NCBI RefSeq assembly: GCF_001550155.1
Contig: NZ_LRUF01000026.1
Span: forward strand, 266,463 to 330,462
Source of the DNA: Pseudoalteromonas arabiensis
GTDB taxonomy: Bacteria > Pseudomonadota > Gammaproteobacteria > Enterobacterales > Alteromonadaceae
Direction of reading: 5' to 3'
DNA: 64,000 nucleotides
The notes under the pieces are model-generated. The model ran no database searches. It saw nothing but the letters and a program-made list of their open reading frames with translations, and was not told the origin of the DNA. The position numbers and the translations under genes are program-made. Below, piece by piece: positions 1-7,503 of this stretch (the stretch's first letter is position 1; every line of letters begins with the position of its first letter).

Positions 1-871
1 TGTCGCGAGCGATAAATGCAAGCTCGTCGCCATCTTCACTATAATGAGGATTGGTTTCTCGCCCTGGTTGGTCGGTTAGCTGAGTTAGTTCCGCTGTGTT
101 GATATTAATTTCGTAAAGATCAGACTCGGTCGTACGGTATTCCCATTCACTATTTCGATCTGCTGAAAACGCGAGTTTTGTATTATCAGGGCTCCATGCG
201 AGTGGACCACGATGTTGATAGTCGCCCGTGGTTAGTTGACGAGGTGTGCCACCTGATACAGGAATAACAAATACATGTCGGTAGGCAGGTTCAAGCATAC
301 CCGCACCATCCGCTTGATAACGTGCTTTCTCGATTACTTTTACAGGTTTTGACCAGTCTGCGCCTTTTGGTTTTTTAGGGAGTTTGACCGATTTAGCAAA
401 GGCTGTTTTGCCTTCTGGGATATTCATTGTAAAGGCGATTTGCTCTGAGTCATGAGACCAAGTTAAATTGCCAACTGATTTTGGAAGCTGAGTTAAGAGG
501 GCTTGTTTGTCTTGCGCTAACCAATAAACATGTAATTGATTAGAACCACTTACATTACTGGTAAAAGCAATTTTTTTGCTATCCGGTGACCAAGTCGGTT
601 GGCTGTAACTGTGTTCATCAGCGAAAAGAGGAGTGTGCTGACCTGATTTTAGATCGTATAGCCAAAAGCTACGTTTATTACCATCTTTCATGATGTCGTA
701 GCCGCTGCGTACGTAGACAATTTTTTTCCCATCAGGACTAATTTGTGGGTCGCCAGCGTACTCTAATTGAAAGATATCCTCAGAAACAAACTTGTCGTTT
801 GCATAAACAGGGGCCGTATTTGCAGCACATAGCAAGCTGGCCCCGATTATCATTGTTTTTTTAAATTGCAT
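1..871 (-). CDS. S9-family peptidase (TolB-like propeller part), 3' end cut by window
   Basis: The reading frame starts with ATG at 871 and runs off the left edge, so only about 290 N-terminal residues are visible. Translated by eye it begins with a signal peptide (MQFKKTMIIGASLLCAANTA, then PVYAND) and continues into repeated WD40/TolB-like blades with the motifs PQISPDGKKIVYVR, PTWSPDSKKIAFTSN, LTWSHDSEQIAF and LAWSPDNTKLAF. This is the N-terminal propeller of exported prolyl-oligopeptidase-type S9 peptidases; the catalytic Ser-Asp-His domain would lie outside the window. A TolB-like protein without a peptidase domain cannot be excluded. The next gene on the same strand stops 79 bases upstream, so cotranscription is possible. 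Confidence 0.75.
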   Translation of the reverse strand, partial: MQFKKTMIIGASLLCAANTAPVYANDKFVSEDIFQLEYAGDPQISPDGKKIVYVRSGYDIMKDGNKRSFWLYDLKSGQHTPLFADEHSYSQPTWSPDSKKIAFTSNVSGSNQLHVYWLAQDKQALLTQLPKSVGNLTWSHDSEQIAFTMNIPEGKTAFAKSVKLPKKPKGADWSKPVKVIEKARYQADGAGMLEPAYRHVFVIPVSGGTPRQLTTGDYQHRGPLAWSPDNTKLAFSADRNSEWEYRTTESDLYEININTAELTQLTDQPGRETNPHYSEDGDELAFIARD

Positions 872-950
872 GGTATGGTCTTTTTTATTTGGAAAATTTC
901 ATCCTAGAAGTAGACTTTTATTCACGCAAGCTCAATGAGATAAAGTAGCA

Positions 951-2183
951 TTAACCAAAGGTGAAAAATCCATCCCAGCGCGCATCTAAACGTTGCTTTG
1001 CTGTTTTTAAATCAACCGCTTGATATAAACCTTGGGTTTCTTCAACAAGGTTGAGCTTGACGAGTTTGCTAAGTGCATCGTCAATTTCAAAGTCGAGTTG
1101 GCATTGCTGAGTGCTGTAAAACCATGCTTCAATGCGCTGATCTAATTGGACTGAGCTAATTGCTTCATCTGCTTTGAGTAAAAACGTATAAGCGAGCAGA
1201 GCTTCTTTTACATCTTCCTCTTCGGCTGCATCTACTAAGGTATGAAAAACGCCCGCATTGTTGTCGAGATTTTTAAAATATAAGTTATCTGCCAAGGCTT
1301 TCATAAAGCGAATTTTACGGTTTTTAAACTTGCTCCATTCCTTAAAAATAAAGCTGCCAAATACACCCATACCAATGGCAAAAGTAATAAAGTGCTGTTG
1401 GCTCATGTGCACTTCTTCGCTGCGCCAGCCTCCCCAAAAAGCAATCATGGCAATTAACAGTAAAATAGATGCACCTAATTTAGTAACCAATACCACAGTT
1501 CCGCCTACCAAAGCTGAAGAGCCAATAATAAGTTTATCGATAGGGCGCATTTTCACTTCGCTATTCGGAAATAGCATTTCCAAGTCAGCTTTTGGAACAT
1601 TCTGAAATAGCTTAACAATGGTTGAGCTAGGCTCAAAACCCATAGGCTTTTTGCCCTTCTCTAAAAAATATTGTTCATCTTTGAAGCGAATGAATATGGC
1701 AACGCGATCGTAATTAGTAAACTGAACTTGCTTTTTTCTTAAGCCCCACCAAGTACGTAGCGTTTCTGTTTTTTGAGATTCTCCACGGCGATAGAACACC
1801 ACTTCGGCAAAGTCAGCAAACTCCACAGCTAAACGTACTTTAAAAAGCGATTCTTCATTAAGTGCTTCTTGTAAGTCCTGATTGGTGATGGTTTCATAAT
1901 TTGCTGCGTTAAGCACAGTGGCAAACTGTTGCGCGAATTTAGCTTGGTGCGCTTTACGTGTTTTATCGTCAATCGGGTTTAACAAACGTGTGTCTGCATT
2001 GGGATCAAACGGGGCATAGTTATTTTTTAATGACTCTAATAAGTCATGGTATTGGTAATGAATAACACTTTGCAAAATAGTCGAAAATTCAGCGAATGAC
2101 TGATGATCCTCTTCATTTAGGTAGGCTTGGCACAGGGTGATGATGTCGTATTTACGAAAAGGAATAAAGCGAGCGTTCGTCAT
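951..2183 (-). CDS. DUF3754 (TMEM143-like) membrane protein
   Basis: This 410-residue protein has a soluble N-terminal half, the segment PKADLEMLFPNSEVKMRPID (residues 197-216), then hydrophobic stretches at about 219-250 and 264-281, and a soluble C-terminal tail. The LEMLFP block just before the membrane segments is typical of the DUF3754/TMEM143 family, which is found in bacteria and eukaryotic organelles and has no established biochemical role. No catalytic motif is visible. The ATG at 2183 has only a weak ribosome-binding site, but the N-terminus (FIPFRKYDIITL) resembles the family start. Confidence 0.75.
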   Translation of the reverse strand: MTNARFIPFRKYDIITLCQAYLNEEDHQSFAEFSTILQSVIHYQYHDLLESLKNNYAPFDPNADTRLLNPIDDKTRKAHQAKFAQQFATVLNAANYETITNQDLQEALNEESLFKVRLAVEFADFAEVVFYRRGESQKTETLRTWWGLRKKQVQFTNYDRVAIFIRFKDEQYFLEKGKKPMGFEPSSTIVKLFQNVPKADLEMLFPNSEVKMRPIDKLIIGSSALVGGTVVLVTKLGASILLLIAMIAFWGGWRSEEVHMSQQHFITFAIGMGVFGSFIFKEWSKFKNRKIRFMKALADNLYFKNLDNNAGVFHTLVDAAEEEDVKEALLAYTFLLKADEAISSVQLDQRIEAWFYSTQQCQLDFEIDDALSKLVKLNLVEETQGLYQAVDLKTAKQRLDARWDGFFTFG

Positions 2184-2464
2184 TACTAAATAGCGTGTTA
2201 TTAAATATGCTTGGCATCATAAAAAAATAATCACGTAAATGCGATATTTTAAACTGAATAAGGCTTAACTTGGGCTGTTGGAGTCTGAAAGCTAGGTATG
2301 TGCTGTGAGTTACAATAACTATAGACTATCTATAATTATGTTAAAAAAAATGCTTAAAATTGTTTTTACAGGTGTTTTTCACTTAGTGACGTTTGCGGTA
2401 AAGTGGTGAACTAACCGCAAACCAGAGTAAAGCGAAAAATGTCCTGATGATAAACATTTAAGCT
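2184..2464. other. AT-rich intergenic stretch with an inverted repeat
   Basis: No gene is supported in these 281 bases. The arms GTTTGCGGT (2391-2399) and ACCGCAAAC (2414-2422) form a 9-bp perfect inverted repeat 43 bases past the stop of the small membrane gene. On the minus strand it could act as a terminator or RNA stabiliser, but no T-run follows it. Confidence 0.4.
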
Positions 2465-2656
2465 CTACTTATTTCGCTTCACAACAGACGGGATTGCCCA
2501 AAAAAGTAAACAAATTAAAATAAAAAGTGAAATTGCTAAGTATATATTTTCAAAAGATACCCAACATAGGAATGCAATTATAGCCGCAATATAAAATACA
2601 AATTGCTCTACAAATGCGTAAAACACTTTTAATGTATTTTGAAAAAAAACCTTCAT
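2465..2656 (-). CDS. Small two-helix membrane protein, unknown function
   Basis: This 63-residue protein is almost entirely hydrophobic, with two predicted helices at about residues 13-32 and 35-56 and a basic tail (VVKRNK). A good Shine-Dalgarno (AAAGGGG) precedes the ATG at 2656, which supports a real gene despite the short length. It lies about 97 bases downstream of the unrecognised 214-residue gene on the same strand. A small inner-membrane protein behind an orphan protein is a layout seen in effector-immunity pairs, but nothing in the sequence proves this. I do not recognise the family. Confidence 0.5.
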   Translation of the reverse strand: MKVFFQNTLKVFYAFVEQFVFYIAAIIAFLCWVSFENIYLAISLFILICLLFWAIPSVVKRNK

Positions 2657-2753
2657 TTACAAAGCCCCTTTAGATCAATGTTTTCAGGACGAAGACAAAA
2701 CTCTGATACAGGCACTGGTGCGGGGGAAAGATCTGTTAACGCATTCATTTCTA

Positions 2754-3398
2754 TTAGTGAATTTTCTGCTTTTTTAGTAGCTCCAACTCCTCCTTTGATA
2801 GTTTATAGCCTGCTATACTTGGATATGGTGTTGGTCCATTCGGTCGCCCAGTGAGAATTGACTGGATTACGTGCTCTATTTTTTTGTGACCCGTGACCAC
2901 TGATTTTATAGCAGCTCCATAACTCGCCAATGTAAAATTCGATAAGCTGATTACTCGGTTTGCATTTTTAGGTAACTTTTTATTACCAATTCGCCCTCCT
3001 GTACTTGCATAGTTAGTAAAAGTACCGCCAGCAAAACGACCTAATATATCCGCTTTGCGATTTTTCAGGTTATAAACCAATACGTCATAAAGAATGTCTT
3101 TGCTTACACTATCTTTTGCTAGGTTTAGTATTTGAGCTAGTTGATTTGCCGCTATTTGTGCTTGCACTTTTCTAGAATGGCCCAATATACCCAATTGCAT
3201 TTGGATTTGTAACAATCCAATCCACCAAGTGATTGGGTGATTATAGGCGCCTTTGATAAATCTATGCCAAGCTAGCTCATTTCCATACTTGTACGAGTTA
3301 ATTAATCTCTCAACCTCTTTTGGGTCAGCCTTTTGTAGATTCTCAACAAATATTTGCGCATCTCTTTTTCCCTGAGCATCCAATCTAATATTGGTCAT
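2754..3398 (-). CDS. Hypothetical protein, possibly an effector-like orphan
   Basis: I do not recognise this 214-residue protein. The N-terminus is charged and helical with no signal peptide. A Trp-rich hydrophobic stretch (HPITWWIGLLQIQMQLGIL) lies at about residues 54-72. The second half is Gly/Asn-rich (LGRFAGGTFTNYASTGGRIG) followed by an amphipathic basic segment (YGAAIKSVVTGHKKIEHVIQ). A strong ribosome-binding site (AAAGGAAA) precedes the ATG at 3398. The small membrane gene follows on the same strand. Both neighbouring intergenic regions are long and AT-rich, which suggests an accessory insertion between the DUF3754 and GGDEF genes. Confidence 0.55.
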   Translation of the reverse strand: MTNIRLDAQGKRDAQIFVENLQKADPKEVERLINSYKYGNELAWHRFIKGAYNHPITWWIGLLQIQMQLGILGHSRKVQAQIAANQLAQILNLAKDSVSKDILYDVLVYNLKNRKADILGRFAGGTFTNYASTGGRIGNKKLPKNANRVISLSNFTLASYGAAIKSVVTGHKKIEHVIQSILTGRPNGPTPYPSIAGYKLSKEELELLKKQKIH

Positions 3399-3881
3399 TT
3401 TCTTTCCTTTTTTAATGATTGATGACTAGCCTTAAAACTGCTGTACTTTTATGTGTCCTATCGATTTTGTTAGTTGACAAACGTTCTCGGTGTGCTCGTT
3501 ATAGATCTAGTTTTTGCTTGTTTTGTAATTTTGCTAAATCTTGCACACGTCGATACACCGAGATGAGTATTTAAAACAGCAAGTATTAGCACTCACTTAA
3601 ACAAATTAGCAGTATTGTTTATCAATAACAATGAGATTATGTTCGTTAGAAATCGAGCATGCAAGACAGCTGTGCCATAAGCAATATCTACAAGCGCTAA
3701 GCAGATCCCTTTAAGCTTATTGGTTCTACTTTAGGTAATTTAAATCATCCTGAAGGATTGCTTTTAGATTAATTACTCCATTCCAAATACTGTTTTTATC
3801 TGAAGATTATTGCAATTTTCTGTACTTATTTTTGCTCTTTGTTACTGTTTTACTCACTTGTCGTCATGGTGGTTGTGCTTG
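3399..3881. other. Gene-free AT-rich stretch with dispersed inverted repeats
   Basis: No convincing coding region is seen in these 483 bases. They contain the promoters of the two divergent flanking genes. A 9-bp perfect inverted repeat pairs TCTCGGTGT (3485-3493) with ACACCGAGA (3555-3563), and GTGTGC (3490-3495) can alternatively pair with GCACAC (3543-3548). This could be a structured RNA or the trace of a lost gene; nothing decides it. Confidence 0.35.
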
Positions 3882-4790
3882 ATGAAAAAAACAATGATAC
3901 CAGTAGAGGGCGGTGTTAATTCACCACCGGCTTCAAAACGATTAAAACAATGCTTTATTAGCCTATTCATTATTACTCTGTTGGGTATTGTTGTTGGTTA
4001 TTTGTCGATTTACCATCACCTCGAAGCAGACATTTACATAAATGGTGTACTCTCTGATGTTATCAACTTACTAATTCTGATTTTTATCTTTTCGTTTGTG
4101 CAAACCTCGGCAGTTGTCAAAGTCAGTTATCTATTTCTCAGTAGTGGTATATTTCTATGGAGTATCGGCTTAACGTTTGATTTTTTAGATGAGTTTGTTT
4201 ATCAGCCTAAGTGGATAGGTATTTACGTTGAAGACATGTTTAGAACAATCGGTATGCTTATTACGGGAGCAGGGCTTTTTTTGGCGCTATCAGATCTCTC
4301 TAAAGCATATAAAAAGTTAGCTGACGAACTCAAAACAGATGTACTAACCAAGGCTTATAACCGCCGCTATTTCTATCATTTCATGCAGCAAAACCAAATA
4401 AAAAAGCATAGTCTGGCAATAGTGGACATTGACCACTTTAAAGCAATCAACGATCAATATGGGCATGACGTGGGCGATCAAGTGTTAATTGATTTTGTTG
4501 ATAGATGCCAGCAGAAGCTAGACCCTGCGATTTTATTTGCCCGAATCGGAGGTGAGGAGTTTGCCCTTTTTATACCTACAGATGATGTGTTACAGCTAAA
4601 GCAAATATGTGAACAATTAGTGTGCTTAGCAAATAATGTAATGGTTACGTCTAATAAAGTATTAAGCGTGAGTGTAGGCTCCGCGACAAAGCGTCATGCA
4701 GAGACTTTTGGCTGTACGATGAAGCGTGCCGACCAAGCGTTGTATAAGGCTAAAAATGCAGGGCGAGGACGCTATAGCCACTCTTTGTAA
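3882..4790 (+). CDS. Membrane-anchored diguanylate cyclase (GGDEF)
   Basis: The C-terminal half is a GGDEF domain with an intact active-site signature (ARIGGEEFALF) and the upstream substrate/metal region (DIDHFKAINDQYGHDVGDQV), so synthesis of cyclic di-GMP is expected. The N-terminal half is a membrane domain of about four helices with a conserved acidic motif between helices (DFLDEFVYQP). The ATG at 3882 follows GGTGG by nine bases and fits the position of the first membrane helix; an in-frame TTG at 3810 would add 24 residues. The membrane domain resembles that of the protein at 10089-11006, so the two are paralogues. The input signal is unknown. Confidence 0.85.
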   Translation: MKKTMIPVEGGVNSPPASKRLKQCFISLFIITLLGIVVGYLSIYHHLEADIYINGVLSDVINLLILIFIFSFVQTSAVVKVSYLFLSSGIFLWSIGLTFDFLDEFVYQPKWIGIYVEDMFRTIGMLITGAGLFLALSDLSKAYKKLADELKTDVLTKAYNRRYFYHFMQQNQIKKHSLAIVDIDHFKAINDQYGHDVGDQVLIDFVDRCQQKLDPAILFARIGGEEFALFIPTDDVLQLKQICEQLVCLANNVMVTSNKVLSVSVGSATKRHAETFGCTMKRADQALYKAKNAGRGRYSHSL

Positions 4791-4845
4791 GGGACGGTTA
4801 AGGATTTTTGCTGTACGCTAAAACGAACACGACTCTTAAGGATAG

Positions 4846-5433
4846 ATGATGGCAATAGGAAAAAAGCTTAAGCAAAAAACACGGCAGTTTGTTGATTCTA
4901 AACATATGCTTAAATCGATTACGGTGGCATCCTTTTTAGAGTCAACCATAGTGCCCATCCCGTTAGAAGCGGTGCTTGTTCCTTTAATGCAAGCGCGCCG
5001 TGAAAAACTCTGGCTTATTGCGCTAATGGCGACTGTTGGTTGTATTATTGGTGCAGTATTTGGCTATGCCTTGGGTTATTATTTGTTTGATATTGTTGGC
5101 GATTGGGTCATAAATACCTTTTCGAATCCAGAGCAGTTCGAACAAGTGAAGCAAAAAATGCAGTCACAAGGTTTTTGGTTTGTTTTAACGTTAGGTATTG
5201 TGCCCATTCCGTTTCAGATTGCGATGCTCGCTGCTGGCGCCACGAAATACTCCATTGTATTGTTTTTATTAGCGACGGTTATTGCCCGCTCAATACGGTA
5301 TTTTGCTTTAGCTGTCGTAGTATATTATGCGGGTAATCAAGCTGAACGTATTATTCAAAAGCATAAAACCAAAGCGTTGGTAGGTATCTCTATTCTGGTC
5401 TTGTTGCTTTGGTGGTTAAGTACACTGATTTAA
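4846..5433 (+). CDS. YqaA-like VTT-domain (DedA-related) membrane protein
   Basis: The 195-residue protein has several membrane helices and the VTT/SNARE-associated layout: an early re-entrant-like segment (SFLESTIVPIPLEAVLVPLM), a Gly-rich helix (GCIIGAVFGYALGYYLFD) and a second PIPFQ-containing segment. The paired Pro-rich loops (VPIPLE and VPIPFQ) are typical of YqaA proteins. Related DedA proteins act in membrane lipid transport or homeostasis; the role of YqaA itself is not established. A good ribosome-binding site (TAAGGAT) lies just before the ATG at 4846. It may be cotranscribed with the GGDEF gene 55 bases upstream. Confidence 0.8.
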   Translation: MMAIGKKLKQKTRQFVDSKHMLKSITVASFLESTIVPIPLEAVLVPLMQARREKLWLIALMATVGCIIGAVFGYALGYYLFDIVGDWVINTFSNPEQFEQVKQKMQSQGFWFVLTLGIVPIPFQIAMLAAGATKYSIVLFLLATVIARSIRYFALAVVVYYAGNQAERIIQKHKTKALVGISILVLLLWWLSTLI

Positions 5434-5472
5434 TCCCTACCGCTTGATTTGCTGTAAATTATAGAAATAAAA

Positions 5473-5498
5473 AAGGTGCTGAGTTACCTCAGCACCTT
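5473..5498 (-). terminator. Rho-independent terminator
   Basis: An 11-bp perfect stem (AAGGTGCTGAG with CTCAGCACCTT) closes a four-base loop. Read on the minus strand it is followed by TTTTTTATTT, so it ends the phytase operon. It may also slow plus-strand transcription from the VTT gene. Confidence 0.85.
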
Positions 5499-5517
5499 CC
5501 TAAGTTCTGCAACTTCA

Positions 5518-7446
5518 TTATTTAAGTGCTTTTTTTACTTCACGCCAGTCAATAATTTTAAAGTTTTGCGGCGCTTGTGGCATTCGGTTATACCCATCTT
5601 GCACTATGAGTACACCTTCAGGGTAACCAGGTAAAGAGGCAGATGTAACGGTTAAGCCATCAGTTTCTGATACACCGTCAATGGCTTGTTCAAGGTTATT
5701 GCTTATTGCAAATTTACCTGAAAATTCAAGGCTTGGTGTATTGCCATCAATTATTTTATAAAGCACATATGTATAGTCGCCTTGGCTAGAAACCACTAAA
5801 TAACGTGCATCTTTAGCGTGGTAAATTTCCATTCCTTCGATATCATCCACCAGCATATCGTTCACAGTTTGTAGCATGACAGGTTTATTTCCTGCTGTTG
5901 GCTCAGCACCAATAAACCAAATACCTTCGTCTTCTTCGCCTAAAAATAACTGTGCGGTTTTATCATCAGCACTACAACCCTCAGGTTGGCTTGGAACACT
6001 AAATTCACGTACTAGTTGTGCTGATACACCCTCATTATTACCAGTTAGTTTATATTGTTGAAAAAGCCCCGATTTATCATTCATAAACACATAGTTGCCT
6101 GTGTTTGATGAATACATACACATACCGTAGATTTCAGTGAGTGAGGTAGGCAGTTCAGCAAGGTGTTGCACCCGATTGTTGGTATCGACGGTATACACAC
6201 TAATGCTGTTATAAGTACGATTACTGCCTGCTATCCACGTATTTGTAGAGTTATCAATACTTGAATGTTGGCGTACATCTACATTATTTAATCGGCCTGT
6301 TTCCAATGCTTGTAGTTCTTTGCCTGCAAGGTCGTATACCATCAAGCCACGACGTTTATCGGTGCCTAAGATCAGGCTTTTTTCTGCATTATTAGGGTTA
6401 ACCCAAATTGCAGGATCATCGGCGGCATCACCAAAAGCACGCACTGCATCGGTTTGTGCCTGTGCATGAATATAACTAATAGCCGTTGTTTTAGCCTTAT
6501 TTTGCTGCTCAGGCAGGGCGTCGATTTGCCCTTTAAGGTAATGACCAGATTCATCATCGTAAAGCACGATATCGGCTTGATTGCTGTTAAAGCGTATTGC
6601 AGCAGATTCGATTGCAAATTCATCTGCAAATTGCCAACTGTTAAAGCGCTTTGTTTTGCTCTCAAGACGGTGCAATTGGTTATTTTCTGAGGTCGTGAAC
6701 CATAAGCTACCGTCACTTGTTGTTGTTAAACCGCCGACCTCTGGGGCTAAAGTGCCAAATGGTGCCATCATAGCAAGGGGTTTTTTATCGGCACGAGATT
6801 CGGCATCAGCGTTAATTTGCCAAATACCTACTTCGCCTTCACTTACATAAAGGGTTTTACTGTTATCATTAACTGCACAGCCTGATGTTTCACTAACCCC
6901 TGCAAATTCGCGCAATTCAATATTTAATGAGCGCTTATTTTCAATATCAAACACTAAGGTTTCGCGAATAAGTCCGCGAGCATCTGCTACAAACGCCGAC
7001 ACAGCTTGAGTCGTTGGGTTTGCAAATAAGCACACTGCCTCTGGTTTTGCTTTTGGTGGTGTAATACGGCTAATTTCAGTTAACTGCCATTTCGGTGTTT
7101 TTTGTAAGCTAAAAATAACCGCTTGGTCGGCTTCGTTATCAATACTTGCAACGAGGTAGTTATTATTATTGATTGATTTAACAGATAAGGCTTCAAAATT
7201 CCCTTTTTTAAGAATATGCGTAGCGCCTTTCGCATCTATCAGTTGTAAGCCTTGGCTTTGTGAACTTAATAGCCAAGCGTCATCAGCAAGGGCTGCTGCT
7301 TGTGAGCCTTGCATATTTTCGGTTGCGCCAAAGGCAGTTAATTGGTTTTTACTTGGTGCCTCGGTTGCTGTTGTTTGGCTACAGGCTGCGAGGGTGCTTA
7401 GTAATATTGCACTGGCAACAAGGTTTAGTGGTTTTGTAAAATTCAT
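5518..7446 (-). CDS. Beta-propeller 3-phytase lipoprotein (tandem propeller)
   Basis: The protein hydrolyses phytate, releasing phosphate, probably from the outer membrane or cell surface. A lipoprotein signal ends in LAAC. The C-terminal half (about 330-642) is a beta-propeller phytase with the motif AFGDAADDPAIWVNP, the segment TGRLNNVDVR and the closing block YPEGVLIVQDGYN. The N-terminal half looks like a diverged copy of the same propeller: ETSGCAVNDNSKTLYVSEGE in the first half parallels PEGCSADDKTAQLFLGEEDE in the second, and both continue GIW. The acidic Ca2+-binding motif DDPAIW is seen only in the C-terminal copy. The gene follows a TonB receptor on the same strand. Confidence 0.9.
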   Translation of the reverse strand: MNFTKPLNLVASAILLSTLAACSQTTATEAPSKNQLTAFGATENMQGSQAAALADDAWLLSSQSQGLQLIDAKGATHILKKGNFEALSVKSINNNNYLVASIDNEADQAVIFSLQKTPKWQLTEISRITPPKAKPEAVCLFANPTTQAVSAFVADARGLIRETLVFDIENKRSLNIELREFAGVSETSGCAVNDNSKTLYVSEGEVGIWQINADAESRADKKPLAMMAPFGTLAPEVGGLTTTSDGSLWFTTSENNQLHRLESKTKRFNSWQFADEFAIESAAIRFNSNQADIVLYDDESGHYLKGQIDALPEQQNKAKTTAISYIHAQAQTDAVRAFGDAADDPAIWVNPNNAEKSLILGTDKRRGLMVYDLAGKELQALETGRLNNVDVRQHSSIDNSTNTWIAGSNRTYNSISVYTVDTNNRVQHLAELPTSLTEIYGMCMYSSNTGNYVFMNDKSGLFQQYKLTGNNEGVSAQLVREFSVPSQPEGCSADDKTAQLFLGEEDEGIWFIGAEPTAGNKPVMLQTVNDMLVDDIEGMEIYHAKDARYLVVSSQGDYTYVLYKIIDGNTPSLEFSGKFAISNNLEQAIDGVSETDGLTVTSASLPGYPEGVLIVQDGYNRMPQAPQNFKIIDWREVKKALK

Positions 7447-7466
7447 GGGATCCCCAACTATAAAAT

Positions 7467-7487
7467 AAGGCAGCAGTGAGCTGCCTT
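7467..7487 (-). terminator. Intercistronic hairpin between receptor and phytase genes
   Basis: AAGGCAGC (7467-7474) and GCTGCCTT (7480-7487) form an 8-bp perfect stem with a five-base loop, followed on the minus strand by ATTTTATAG. It lies in the 57-base gap between the receptor and phytase genes. It may be a partial terminator or an mRNA stabiliser that sets the ratio of the two products. Confidence 0.55.
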
Positions 7488-7503
7488 AATCACTCTTTGT
7501 GTA

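Noticed and set aside
1258..1605. 115-residue plus-strand open frame
   Set aside because: It is antisense to the DUF3754 gene and has no independent support.
6372..6716. 114-residue open frame inside the phytase gene
   Set aside because: It is a shifted reading of the phytase on the same strand with no site or family resemblance.
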